Part shown: positions 37,801 through 49,780 of the stretch, one piece after another
How positions within the stretch are numbered: the first letter of the stretch is position 1
How the letters are laid out: every line of letters starts with the position of its first letter
NCBI GenBank assembly: GCA_037954235.1
Contig: JBBMOA010000013.1
Coordinates: 18,239,001-18,303,000, forward strand
Direction: 5' to 3'
Source of the DNA: Aulostomus chinensis
Taxonomy: Eukaryota > Chordata > Actinopteri > Syngnathiformes > Aulostomidae
DNA length: 64,000 nt
Notes under the pieces: generated by a model
The model's database searches: none
Told to the model about the DNA's origin: nothing
The model's input: the letters and a program-made list of their open reading frames with translations, nothing else
Position numbers and translations under genes: made by a program

Positions 37801-38777
37801 TGATAATGAGGAAAATAAGCTACAACTGTCCCGTATTCGAAAAGGCAGGCAGAAGCATTAAGACTACAGCGGGAGTTTTAAAATTTAAAGCACAGGACCT
37901 CCAAAATAAAAGTGCCAGAGACTTGTGACCCCAACATTACTCACACACACTCAAACAGACCTATTCATCTATAGAAATAATTTAGGACTTTCAAAATAAT
38001 TTTCACATTTGATCTGGAAAGCAAACCCCCCCCCCCCCACACACACACACACACACACACATCTTGTGACCCCCATGCTAAGAACTCCTGGCCCAGAGGC
38101 CACTATGACCACATGGCTCCTTATAGCTGCAAAGATCATGTATCAGGAACAATTCCAGTCATGGGAGTCCTTCAAAAGACAATAAATCAACACCGGATGA
38201 AGTGTCAGCATCGACCTCTTTCAGCAATAAAGTTATGAATATGAAACTACTTTTTTTTTTTTTGCGCTGTTACATGGCTGCTCAGTTGGAATATAAGAAC
38301 AGGAGTAGTTGCCTTATACTGGCTGGTAGCTCAAGGTTAAACTCTTCAGTTGGGGATCAGAGGAAGTTCGGCAGGAGATGAGAGTAAATTTAGAAGGTTG
38401 GAATAATCCGAGTAATCTTGGCCTTTCTCAGCATCTAATCACTTTTGCAAATATTCTAAATCTTTATGTCAAATAAATTGTTTTGGGTGTCTGGCTTCCT
38501 TGCAAACTTGCTGGAGTATCAATTTCCCTAAAGTGTCTTGGATGAAATATTGACAGCAGGGTGACTTTCTCAGCTTATTTTGGCTCGACACCAACTACAA
38601 CCTGGGAGACCTTCGCGACTTCAAGTTCCACACATGAGGGTGCCAAAGAGCTTCCCAAGGCGGCGTGACTTCGGGCGTGAGCAGCCAAGACACTGGGCCA
38701 CACTCCCGCCTGCAATCGTACCCTCTTTCATGGCATTAGATTTCAAAACCAGTAGTAAATTTACTCAGTAGGTTGTC
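34820..38777. other. Intergenic stretch between the sorting nexin and slc25a5
   Basis: No supported coding exon on either strand. It holds AT-rich sequence, a weaker CTCF-like site (36,123-36,136, CCACACGGTGGCGC, two mismatches to the core) and a poly-C plus CA tract at 38.03-38.06 kb. Confidence 0.6.
38026..38061. repeat. Poly-C followed by (CA)n
   Basis: About 13 C then about 11 CA dinucleotides. Confidence 0.9.
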
Positions 38778-38783
38778 TTTATT
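38778..38783 (-). terminator. Likely polyadenylation signal of slc25a5
   Basis: AATAAA on the minus strand, 221 bases after the TAA stop, implying a 3'UTR of roughly 240 bases. Confidence 0.55.
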
Positions 38784-39003
38784 TCTGATAAGGTTCCTGT
38801 GTTCAGCGAATGACATTCTGGAGAGGGGCAAGACAAAAAAATAAAAGCATAGGTCAAGAGTGCATAGCAGATTCCCCCAGTACAACTAGTAACAAAATAC
38901 TAGTTGGTCCCTATAAATATATGGCAGCATTTCAGTCCATCCAATGTACAAGATATGTTACAGTTAAATTTACCACATGAAGAATGGGCATAAAAAAAAT
39001 ACA

Positions 39004-40755
39004 TTACAGGACTTTCTTAAGCTCGTCGTACAAGACGAGCACAAAAGCGCCACCCATGCCTCTGAGCACGTTAGACCACGCTCCCTTGAAGAAAGCCTTG
39101 CTGCCCTCATCACGGGCGATCTTCCTCCAGCAGTCAATGGTGCCGCTGTACATGATGTCGGCTGGAGGACAAACAAAAATAAATCACATCTCCATTCTGG
39201 AAAAACACATTAGCAGAAGCTGACGGTGATATTTTATTTCTAATCACCTCCTTTGCGTCCAGACTGCATCATCATACGACGACGGACAGTATCGAAGGGG
39301 TAGGATACGAGGCCGGCTACTGCAGTCACACTCTGAGCGATCATCCAGCTCACAACGATGTGTGTGTTCTTTGGGTCTGGAAGCATGCCTAAAAAGAAAA
39401 TATTAATTGCAATTTTAGCAACAGCCTCAAGGCAAAGAAATCCACTGAGAAACAGAAAAGGAGAACTTTCTTAATGATCAGGAAAACTCACCCTTTGCTG
39501 TGTCGTAGATGCCAAAGTAAGCAGCTCTGTAGATGATAATACCCTGTACTGAAACGCTGAAGCCCTGGTACAGACCCTTGATGCCATCAGACTTGCTGAT
39601 CTTCACCAAGCAGTCGCCCAGGCCCTTAAACTCACGCTCCCCTCCAGCTTTGCCGACATCAGCAGCTAGACGAGTTCTGGCGAAGTCAAGAGGATAGACA
39701 AAACAGAGCGATGTGGCTCCAGCGGCACCACCTGAAGCCAAGTTCCCTGCGAAGTATCTCCAGAACTGTGTATGCTTGTCTACACCGTCGAGGAAAATCT
39801 TCTTATATTTGTCCTTGAAAGCAAAGTTGAGAGCCTGAGTGGGGAAGTAACGGATAACGTTGGCCAGATTCCCTCTCCAGAATGAGAGGAAGCCCTGTTC
39901 TTTGGGGATGCGGACAACACAGTCGATGATCCCCTTGTACTGCTTGTCAACTGCGATCTGTTTGCTGGCATGTTGAACCTGCGAGTGAAGCACAAATATT
40001 GAAGCACTTTAGAGTCCAACATCATTAAAACAGCAAAAAGAAAGACAGTGAGTGTTAGTATATTCTCAATGTTCCAAACTGGGATTACTTAGGACCGTCC
40101 CATGATTCTGATGGTTCTGTCTGGAACACATTTGCATGCATGTGCCAGAGTACAACTCTGACGGCATCAATTCAACTATTCACACCCCCCCCCCCTCCCC
40201 TGCTGCTGCTGAGCTCAGGCCCAATGCAGCACAGAGGGGCCATGGCGCAAACCTTCCACTGACCTTGGCCGTTTATTTTCAGGCCAAACCAGAAACTATC
40301 ATGACAGATGAGTAAGTTAAATATTCAGAGACACCAAAGATGGTTATCCCTGTCTTATAAACTCATCCCATTGAGTCTGTAAAGACTTTATTTTGCCTGG
40401 TCTATTATGTAACAGGTCTAAATATGGGTCCAATATGTTAATTCCTCATCTGCCTCAGCAGGTTCATTTTAATCTAGATACTACTCTTAACAGCACAGCA
40501 TCATCACATGACTAATCATACAGACTCACTTCTTCCTATTAACCCTGCACACAGACACGACGAGCAAGAGGACCGTGCATGTGTCAGAGGAGCAGCAAGT
40601 TACTGAGCAGAAGCAGAAACGACATGTGGAAGCGTCACACCCACCTGGAGCAGAAGCTTGACTCTCTCGATGGGGGCAACAGCTGTTTTAGAGATGGCGG
40701 CGGCGATGCCGCCAGCCAAGAAGTCTTTGGCAAAAGAAATAGCTTGTTCACTCAT
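39004..40755 (-). CDS. slc25a5: ADP/ATP translocase (4 exons, 298 aa)
   Basis: Exons 40755-40645, 39978-39492, 39388-39248 and 39161-39004 join in phase (111+487+141+158 nt) into 298 residues, the usual ANT length, ending KKVL. The protein exchanges cytosolic ADP for matrix ATP across the inner mitochondrial membrane. It has three tandem carrier repeats with signature motifs PIERVK (28-33), PLDFAR and PFDTVR. The ANT-specific RRRMMM follows the third, at about 235-240. The N-terminus MSEQAISFAKDFLAGGIAAA and residues KHTQFW are also seen in SLC25A6-type proteins. I name it slc25a5 because it lies directly downstream of slc25a43 in the same orientation, as SLC25A5 does in human. The family is certain; the A5/A6 choice rests on linkage. 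No truncation or lost motif was seen. Confidence 0.93.
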
Positions 40756-40871
40756 CTTCTGAGGTTACGAGTCGCTGTCCCGTTCACGGTCGGTAGTTCT
40801 ATCCCGGCTGAGTTGAAATGGCCGAGTCCAAAGTACAGGAGAAGGGATTTAAAGAGACTGAACGCGAGAAA

Positions 40872-40920
40872 AAAAGTTGGCGCGTTTGATTGGTGGACAG
40901 AGCTGGCAGTGGGCGGGGCT
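40872..40920 (-). promoter_or_regulatory. slc25a5 core promoter elements
   Basis: On the minus strand, upstream of the ATG at 40,755, there is a GC box (GCCCCGCCC, 40,911-40,919), a CCAAT box (CCAATCAAA, complement of ATTGG at 40,889-40,893), and GCGCCAA (complement of TTGGCGC near 40,878), which resembles an E2F site. This fits a TATA-less housekeeping promoter. Confidence 0.5.
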
Positions 40921-41496
40921 AAGTGATGTGCGATTCAGATATGGTACCACTCTTCATCCTTCTAATCGGAGCGACATCGTCCCATATCTGCACGACCTTT
41001 AACCCTCAATATGGCATTTTATCTAGAAAATGATAGTGAATCACATCTCATCACAGCTGCAGAGAGAGCTTAGCGTTGAGAGACTCAGTTCTTGGTCAGA
41101 ATGACTCAAGGTCGTGTCACATGTCAGTTTGAGGCAGCTGAGGCTTCAATGGCCTCTTCTGTGGTGGGTAAAGGTCATTCCACCTGTTAGTGTCCTTCTG
41201 CTGTCACTCCTTTCCCACAGTGGAGGAGGACATGATTGAATCAGCTGACTGGGCCCAACAGAAAAGTGAATGGAAGGATTTGAAGTTGTTGCTGGATGTA
41301 AAAAAATATCAATATGAAATCAATAATTTCTATCTGTTTTAGGATACAATGACAGTAAAGTTCAAGTGAATGTCAAAATCCAGAGTTGGAGGGAAAAAAA
41401 AGACAGATATAAAAAGACAAATTGACACAATTTCAAAACTTAACCTTTAGGATCTAAAACGTAAAACAATGCACCATTCTAAATGAAAAGCTCAGG

Positions 41497-41502
41497 TTTA
41501 TT
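41497..41502 (-). terminator. Possible polyadenylation signal of slc25a43
   Basis: AATAAA on the minus strand, 725 bases after the stop codon at 42,227. Confidence 0.35.
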
Positions 41503-42226
41503 GTTTTAAGCACATTTTCATAATTAGACATTAGAATAGAATCTTTCAAAAATATATTATGATACAAGAGCATTTTAACCTACTTCATGTGAAAACATGT
41601 CATCTTTGCTGCAACTTTGCGACGGAAATAAGTAACAAAATAAATAGATACAACTCAAGGCACAGGTATTAAAAAGGATCCTAGAAACACATTATCGTTG
41701 ACAAAAAATACTTTGAAATTGCAGAACTCTGCCAAGACTCCCCATTCTATACAGCTGAGATCATGATACATTCCTGTATATATTTCCATTATTATTAGAA
41801 ATATACCAGGTTTCTTCCTTAAAAAAGCTCCATGGGATATTTCCTGAGAGATTACTAGAAACGTCAAGCTAGAAGGAGACTTCATGTCACTGCCAAGGCC
41901 CATTTAGTGAAAAACTGTTTGTCACTGTTAAATGGATCTGTCCTCATGTTTAAAGTTCCTCCTTGGTCCACTTGCCTCCCCTCCTCCATGTTTCATCAAA
42001 GTGGGCCATGTAGATTTTGTGTAATCCTGCTCGGTGGCAAAAATCACTGACACACGAACCTCCTTGATGAAGAGAATAATACTGACAGATAACACAATGT
42101 ATTGTAAGAGGTAGACTTGATGCCAGGACAGTTGATCTCATGAAAACATGATACCTGAACAACAATCTCCTATAATTTGTTAGTCAAGTGTGATCAGTTG
42201 TCACAAGAATCTTCTCGTGTGAAGTT

Positions 42227-45200
42227 TCACCAGCGGTTTCCAAAGGACGACTCTCCCGACCCAAAGTTCCTGTTTTTCAAGTAGCGCTTGACCTCTTCCA
42301 GCTCGTACGGCCCGAGGCTCTGGTCAACCCCCGGTGCAAGTTTGTAGCTCAAAGGTGACACGATGTAACCGTTACGGTAAAGGCAGAGCTGCTTACACAT
42401 CTCAAAGCAGGTAAAGAGAAGGCCAAAGTAGGGAACAATCTGTCAACCAATGACAAGATAGGAAAAAAATCATCAGAAAGGTTTGATCATTAAAGGGTGT
42501 AACCTGGTTTGTATTGAGTCCCAGAGGATACGTGGAACGGAACTTGATTTACTTTCTTTTTTTTTTATTCAATATTTATGTATAGTTGCATTTTCATTCA
42601 GATTTTGGTAACAATGCTGGTGACGAAGGCTTTCCTCTGTAAACCAACATGCAGCCACCATGACATTTGCTGGTGAAACTGGAGAGTGGAGCATGCTGTT
42701 CCAGAGACAGACTTTGCGCACCTTGCTCGTGATCTTTCTGCTATTAATTACACACTCTGCATTGCTTTCTCTGCCACCTCCCCCCCAAGTCACCTCCCAT
42801 ATAGGCCAGAGGCTACACTTCAGCCCCTGAGCATGCTCAGAGCTGCTGTATCAATTTGTTCTCTTGACCGTAACACAACCTACAAACTGTGGCTGAAGTC
42901 AGAAAGAAACAGAAATGTCATGATAATTTCGACAAAGTACCTTTATTGTGTTGGCAGCGAGGCCGGTCCAGAGTGAGAGGATCCCCTTATTCCTGACCAC
43001 CTGGATGAAGCAGTCAATCATTCCACTGAAATGAACATCAACTCCTCCGAAATGAGGAAGGCGAGCGCTCTGTGCCTGCCAAAAGGGCCAATGTGAAATG
43101 AACGAATGATTGGTTACAGTGAAGTGATATCCAGCAAACACAACTCAAGCAGTGACAGGAAATAAGACTTTCATCAACATGCATAATGAATGTGCAGCAG
43201 TCACATGATCGCTGTGCACCGAGTGTGTGGTTAAGATGTTTGTCTCTGCTGATTTTATCAACTTCTCCTGTCAGCTGACCAGTGCTAATCTACTAAGTAT
43301 CACAATTATCTCAAAGCAGCGCCTCAAACGCATCCGAACAACTGGATTTTTCCATTTGTCACCTCACCCAAATCCTAATATTTCAGTTATGTTTGTCTAT
43401 TTGTGGCAGATGGTCGTAGCGGTGTTACCATGGCGAGGCGGCCAATTCCAATACCTTGAATAAGCATCATTGTAACTGGACTCCAAAGATCAAGCTTCTC
43501 TAAACATCATGAGATAAGAGCCCCGGCCTCAAGACTTCTACCCTCTGAATTTAAGTCACAGCGCCACCTAGTGATTACAGTAAGTGCTAGTTGCACCACA
43601 TTGCATACATTAGTCTGCTCCTTTCCTCCTACAAAATCTGAACTGTATCAGGTTTCACCTCCCTCTCATCCACACACTTCGAAGGGCACATTCATAGCTG
43701 CTTGGAGTTTTAATAAGAGCCTGAGCATAAAAGTGCCAGGGGCGAAAGTTTGCCTCAATACTCTCTGAGTATTTTCTGTTATTAATTCATGAAGTAGTTT
43801 AAAGTATCAGTGACCCCGGGAAACTTCCTGTCCCTATTTTGAAATTTTATCAACACCTTCCTTTCTCACTGCAGCTCAACCTGTCAAACCTGCCCGAGTC
43901 TTTACAGTTGAAACTGATACTTGCTGACATTGACGCTGTTAAGCTACTCGGAGCGGTTGTCCTGCGAGCTGCCTGTCAGCTGTTGATGCTCAGAAACGTG
44001 TCTTGTGATTGTGTCGCGGCTTGGGGTCTGCCAGATATCCAAGTGCCTTTTGACGTTCACTTTGACATCTTGACTTTGTTTGCACTTTTTGGAAAGGAAA
44101 GACGAACACTTCCAAGAATTATAAAGGTCTTTCTTTCTTAATTAATTGCATTTTTCTCACCATGAATATGAAATATACGACTTCCTCCAATGAAATATTT
44201 TCCAAATTCTACTGTTTCACACAGTGTAGAAAGGGCATATTTCAGCACTTCTTTTATACAGGCAGATGGCTAGTAAGTCATCAATATATTTAGGACACCA
44301 CAACGTTGTTGGGCCTTAAAAACAAATGCACCTTCAAAACTCTGAAATGTACTTGATTCTCACTATTTTCTCTCTTAACTGGATATAAACTGCTTATTTC
44401 TCATTGCCATTGGAAGAAGTCTGGGTGTTTTATGTTTTAAAAAAAAACGCAACAATGTCCCTTTAAGAATTAAGTGGAAAAATCAAAAATCTGACACACA
44501 GGGGACTGATGGCACCTCAGTAAAAGGCAGAGTGAGAAAGCTTTCAGAAGCGATAGAGGCCGATATAGCTGACAAGATGCTTCCTGAGTGGAACAAGTCA
44601 AATGCGCCCGGTGGTTTTTTTATTAACCACACAACTGGCCTATAGTCTGAGGAGCGCATGACAGGGAAATACATCTCTCCAAGTTTCAGGGTTCACAAAG
44701 GCAGCAGCGTCCACAAGGCTTTTCTACAATTCAAACAGTGTAATCAGAAAGAAAACATCAAGCTTTTGTTTAATTAGCGATTTAAACAATACTATGCCTT
44801 CATCATTACCCTGAGCAAACATCCTCACTGGCTTCCCTATCTGTTCTCTCTCTGGCATTTCTTTTCTAGCTGTCTTTGAGACTGTAGCTGGAGCGCTAAT
44901 TTAAATAATGCAGATGTGATCGTGTAATGAACTGGATACATAAAGCTCTTTCTCTGTCTCTGGCCTGCTGCTGATAGTAACTGCTGCTATCTTTAGAAAA
45001 CTTATCTATAGCTTCTGCAGACCCGGGACACATTCACATTCCCAGCTGCTCATGAACCTCGGGGTAGCTTAGAATAGGCAGGATGTAGTAGTCTCCCCTT
45101 AGCAGCGCCATTGTTCCCCTGGTGTCCTCCCAAACACAGAACACATCTGAATGAAACACCTGAAAGCATATTTTCTACTACCATCATATTTTTCTAACAT

Positions 45201-48200
45201 GGAGACAATATTCTGACTCTATTAAAGTTAACATGAAAGACTTACTACTGAGAGTACTCAGAATAAAGAAATGAAACTTCCCCTGGATCGCCAAGCACGG
45301 CCAGCTTTAACAACGTCTATACTGCCCCCTTATGGATTAAAAGTGGGAATGCAGCCCAATAAACTACGGCACTGTGAAACCTGTTAATAAAGGTTATAAA
45401 TTATATTATATATTAATAATATAATATAATATAATATAATATAATATAATATAATATAATATAATATAATATAATATAATATAATATAATATAATATAAT
45501 ATAATTTACTGTTATAAATGTTAGGCTTCACTCATGAAATTTTCTTGTGCACAAAATTGTAGTTGCAGATTAAAGACATTCTCAATGAGCCAAATTTCAA
45601 TGTCAATCATTCAACTGAAAGATCCCCAGCGTTATTCATACAACACTGATGGCAATCACCGTGAGATTAATCAAAGACTTTCTGAATCAGAACAAGAGCT
45701 AAAAGGTTGGCTCGTTCAAGCTCTGATACCTTCAATATGAACACATGCATGTACTCCAACACAATCCATCTACTGTGTTCGGTCTGTAGCAGTCCTATAC
45801 TGAAACGTTCCAGGAACTAACCTGCATCTTCCGTTTTACAGTTTCAAAAGGGTAGGAGAGAGTTTGAGCCACGCCCGCCGCTAGACAGCCATTGATGAAG
45901 TTCTGGAGGGAGGTGAAGCGAGAGGGAGGCTCCTGCCAGAGTTTGTCTAAGTTCGAGTAGACAGCGTAGCACCCAAGAGAAAAGGGAACTGCACCTAAAA
46001 ACCAAAACAGTCCACTGTGAGTTACAATTAAATATGGAACTGATGTGATGGGATGTCTCTAGACAAGACTCATAAAAACAGTTGGAGATTAAATATTTTA
46101 GTCACCATCCCACCAGTACAGCATTTTTTTTTCTTTTTGCAGTGATGATTTTTATGGTTTTGGGGTTTTTTGTGGTATTTTTGTTCATGGTTTGTCCTTA
46201 GGGGCCACCGTACGCCAGTGTGACTGCTCAGTGGCTGGCTACATCATTAGGCTGCATTAAAATTTTGGCAGGACAAATTAGACTAAATTTCAAAACCCAC
46301 GGTGACTTGCACACTAATCCTTTCTGTAAACACTTAACAGCATTAATGCTTAATATATTCTCACAAACTCACATGCACAAAGGAAATGAGAGAATTTGAA
46401 CGAGTAAGCACACACACCTAAGACTGTGAGGGAAAATCCCCTATATAGAGCTAGTAGCCCCTCACTCCCATGGATCTTTGAGAGAGCGCAAACAACACCA
46501 ATGTACGTGGGCTGCCTGCAGTTCTGAGCAATGAGTCTGGTCTCTGCCACCTCCAGAGGATATGTGACCAGGGCTGCAGCCACACCGGCCAGTCCACCGG
46601 CGAGTATGGCCCTCCACTGAGAGACGAAACCCAGTTCATCCATGTGGAGGTGGATTATCCTGGACACAAAATGCGGCAAAATCAAGGTTTAATTGTAGAG
46701 AATGAAGAAAATAGACTGGTCATTTAAAAAAGTGTTATCAGCAACTCTGGAGAAAGACTGACAAATACACCCATTGCTTATGCTCTCCCACAGATGCTCC
46801 ATCCCCCCAAAATTCATGGCGTCTTATCAAAACGCCAAAAACTGAACTCGCTGAGAAAAGAACTTAAAAACAAGAGAAGTCCACCAAGTGGAAAGTGGAA
46901 AGAAAGAGATTTACAGCGTGTGCACTTTCAGTTTTTGTTTTCAATCAAAGCAGAGATGATTATGGTTTGGTTGTATTTACAGCACATTACAAACAAATCA
47001 TGCCATCTTCTGCTTGTTTGTTAGAACACATCAGGCGTGTCGCAAAGAATCTTGATGTTTGGTTTGGCGGTGATTAAAAGCACACAGCCAGAGCTCCTAT
47101 TTTATCTTTCAAAGACTAATACCATTTCGCATGTCTTCAGCTCCTCACACACGGACTATTCTTCAAGCTTCTTCTCCACTTCTAACAAAATCAAAGAATG
47201 AGCTGAAGTGAACTCAGCTGACGGATCCAAAATCCGTAATCACAAGATTTTAAGATCTTACTGCTGACTTTAAAGCAGTCACTGACCAGAAGGGGTTAAT
47301 CAGTTTTTGTTTTTTTAGAAAGCAGGAAGGCTGACGTATGTCAGTATGACACTATTGTAATATAATTAGTGTTACATAGTGCATTTATTTAACAACAATG
47401 CTCCTGTCTGCACTGTTGGCATACATGGTCTGTCTGCATTAAAAAAAAACACTCACAAATTGGAAAATTCACTTTTTGTGCACCTCACGGCACTGGTAGA
47501 TAGACGTATCTCTGCGAACAGAAATACCTCCATCTATATAAAGAAGAAAATGAGCAATCACAGTGCAACTGTTTACCAGGCCACTGAGCGCGAGGACCAG
47601 TCAATGCAGGAAATGTAGTACCGTAAAAGACCATGAATTGTTTCAACAGATGCATCAGCCTTTCACCATAAGAATGGCTCTGAACAGCTTTGGTAAAGAG
47701 TTTCTGCACCGAGTCCCGTACGACCCAGTAGGATGGATCTTTGTACCAGGTCTGAAATACCTGGGCAGAGCCCACATCTGGTCCAGATGTCAATGGTAGC
47801 TATGGAGTAACAGCTGAACTAAACACCTTATTCTTAACATTTTCCTGATTTTATTTTCATTGACTGAGCTTTGCTTCACACGTGTCCAAATAGATAAATT
47901 AATTAAAACATGATAACATTATCATCATGTCTTGTCCACGTCAAAAAGCGAAACAGTGACTCAGAATGTAATAGAGGAGGGCTCTATTTCCTGGAACACC
48001 GTGTACCGGAGGGCAGTCGGGATGGTGGTTATATTCCCACGTGTCCTGAACCATGACAAGTGTAGTGCGGATAGTAGATAATGTATTTATGACGTAGTGG
48101 CCTACTGCTGGCACGGCCCCACGCCGCTCCGCATGTTTATTTCTCTCCCATATTGTGGGACGTTTTGTCCTGCAGTAACCCGACACAAGCACCAGGGCTT

Positions 48201-48988
48201 TTTGCCCACATGCTAACCTCGCAGGCATCGACTCTATTCGAAATGAGAACGATTTTCTTTTTAGCTACAATTTTTAAAAATCGAGGTACTGCAAAGAAAT
48301 TAATAAATTGGAACAATGTATATAAGAAGGGTTTAACGGTTTTTTTACCTGGCTTTTGTGGTTATTTCTTCTTCTTTTTTTTAAATAAATGTTCATAATT
48401 CAGGTGGCAGGTGGTGCAGTGGTCAGCACTGTCGCCTCACAGCAAGAACGTTCCTGGTTTGAGTCCCGGTTCGGGCACAGGATCTTTCTGTGTGAGTCTG
48501 CATGTTCTCCCTGTTCCTGTGTGGGTTCTCTCTGGTACTCCAGCTTCCTCCCACAGTCCAAAGACATCAAGAGGGGACGAGGCTGATTGATACTCTAAAT
48601 TGACCGTAGGTGTGACTGTGAGTGTGAATGGTTGTCTGTCTATATGTGTTGGTCCTGTGATGGACTGGTGACCTGTCCAGGGTGAACCCCGCTTCTCGCC
48701 CAAAGCATTTATGATTTAACAGTAACTGCAGGACAATTCTTAGCCAGATAAACCAGGGCTAGAGAATACCTGCGAGACAAAACTCAGGATGTTACTACTC
48801 CCTGATGATACAAACCTCGACCGAGGGAATAAAGCTCCCTGATTGGGTGGAAGCAGAAGCTGCGGCTCGAAAAGGAGGAAGTGTATATTTAACTCAACAG
48901 TAAACAAATGACTTGAATGAGCCACTTCCTTTATTAACAAAACTCATAAAACCAAACCAATGAAAGTTGTTTTCTCTGATTTTTTTTG

Positions 48989-49027
<39 letters not shown>

Positions 49028-49477
49028 TCACGGTAAATGATAATACTCCTCACTAAAACTGCTAAGTCAACGTCAGCTAACTGAGTTGGCTAACAAGCTA
49101 ATACAGCATTTATAAATACCGAAAGAATCCTCTTGAAAAAAATACAAGTGTCAGCTAGACTATTGTTTTGGGTTTACTTTAAACGTTGACGTTTGTTTTA
49201 CTTACTTTTTATACGTTGTCAGGTGGACTGCAGTGTAGGGGAACAACCGGAGACAAGAGACGAGGTTTCCCTTCCAAAACCCTCGAAATCCCTCGTTCCG
49301 GTAGATGAGAGGAAAACTTTGCCAAAAACCCCTTTTGCAATGAAAAGTGCCCACCTGACTTTTGATTTTCACCACCTCCAAAGGCGACGTGAGGGTTTTA
49401 CTGAAAACGCCAGCAAATCCGGCGCACATAAAGCCTTGGGAGCGCGTTAGTCTGTTGTCCTTTTTAACGGTGGCCAT
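42227..49477 (-). CDS. slc25a43: Mitochondrial carrier SLC25A43 (5 exons, 344 aa)
   Basis: Exons 49477-49206, 46659-46418, 45994-45822, 43075-42941 and 42439-42227 join in phase (1,035 nt) into 344 residues ending in TGA. The order is the three-repeat carrier fold. Repeat 1 is MATVKKDNRLTRSQ...SPLEVVK (motif 32-37), repeat 2 has YPLEVAE (125-130) and repeat 3 has YPFETVK (220-225). The segments HFGGVDVHFSG, TLSYPFETVKRKMQAQS and NGYIVSPLSYKLAPGVDQSL agree with what I recall of human SLC25A43. This is an orphan carrier of the inner mitochondrial membrane with no settled substrate. In repeat 2 the sixth position of the PX[DE]XX[KR] signature is Glu130, not Lys/Arg. Intron 1 (2.5 kb) carries a SINE and a GT tract. 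It lies upstream of slc25a5 on the same strand, 1.47 kb away. Confidence 0.93.
43561..43574 (-). promoter_or_regulatory. CTCF-like motif in slc25a43 intron 3
   Basis: The minus strand reads TCACTAGGTGGCGC, matching the CTCF core consensus except for its first base. Confidence 0.4.
45407..45505. repeat. (TATAA)n pentanucleotide microsatellite
   Basis: About 18 nearly perfect ATAAT repeats, in slc25a43 intron 3. Confidence 0.95.
48404..48705 (+). mobile_element. tRNA-headed SINE, 3'-shortened copy
   Basis: Same body as the element at 22.7 kb (GTGGTGCAGTGGTCAGCACT, GCATGTTCTCCCTGTTCCTG, CCAAAGACATCAAGAGGGGA, GTGATGGACTGGTGACCTG). It stops after CCCGCTTCTCGCCC, without the GGATAGGCTCC end and GGATGG tail. 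It inserted in slc25a43 intron 1, opposite to the gene. Confidence 0.8.
48991..49026. repeat. (GT)n microsatellite
   Basis: 18 uninterrupted GT dinucleotides in slc25a43 intron 1. Confidence 0.95.
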
Positions 49478-49642
49478 AACCGTTTAGCTTTAAATCACGA
49501 GAGTTTAGTTTATCGAGACGATCCAGTTCCCTCCGATGGATGCGGGGCTGTTTGTTTATACAGTTTAGTCATCTAATTATAGATGCCGAGGAATTATCTC
49601 CGCCTGCTGCTCAGGCCAGCGGTGTCATGTGACAGATAGAAG

Positions 49643-49650
49643 TGACGTCA
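49643..49650. promoter_or_regulatory. Consensus cAMP-response element in a divergent promoter
   Basis: Perfect palindrome TGACGTCA, 166 bases upstream of the slc25a43 start codon and about 50 bases before the presumed plus-strand exon at 49.7 kb. It could bind CREB/ATF and serve both directions. Confidence 0.5.
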
Positions 49651-49655
49651 AGGCA

Positions 49656-49670
49656 GCACTAGGGGGCGCT
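49656..49670 (+). promoter_or_regulatory. CTCF-like motif
   Basis: GCACTAGGGGGCGCT differs from the strong CTCF core CCACTAGGGGGCGCT only in the first base. It is six bases from the CRE. Confidence 0.5.
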
Positions 49671-49689
49671 CGGTAGCCTGGTTTAAAAC

Positions 49690-49780
49690 AAATTTGTTAT
49701 GAGAGGAGAGGGAGGCTGCAGCCCGGAAGAACAGCAGATCGTCAGTGGGCGCCACACCCCGAGCTTCACCACCCACCCAG
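49690..49780 (+). other. Candidate non-coding first exon divergent from slc25a43
   Basis: A GC-richer stretch with GGAGGCTGCAGCCCGGAAG ends in CACCCAG|GTAACA, a good donor. It contains no ATG that opens a frame of any length. I found no coding exon on the plus strand in the next 14 kb, so it would be a 5'UTR exon of a gene that codes beyond the window, or an lncRNA. The exon start is a guess. Confidence 0.35.

Noticed and set aside
47485..47793. 102-residue open frame on the minus strand in slc25a43 intron 1
   Set aside because: Considered as a transposon remnant, but I recognise no domain and no flanking repeats.
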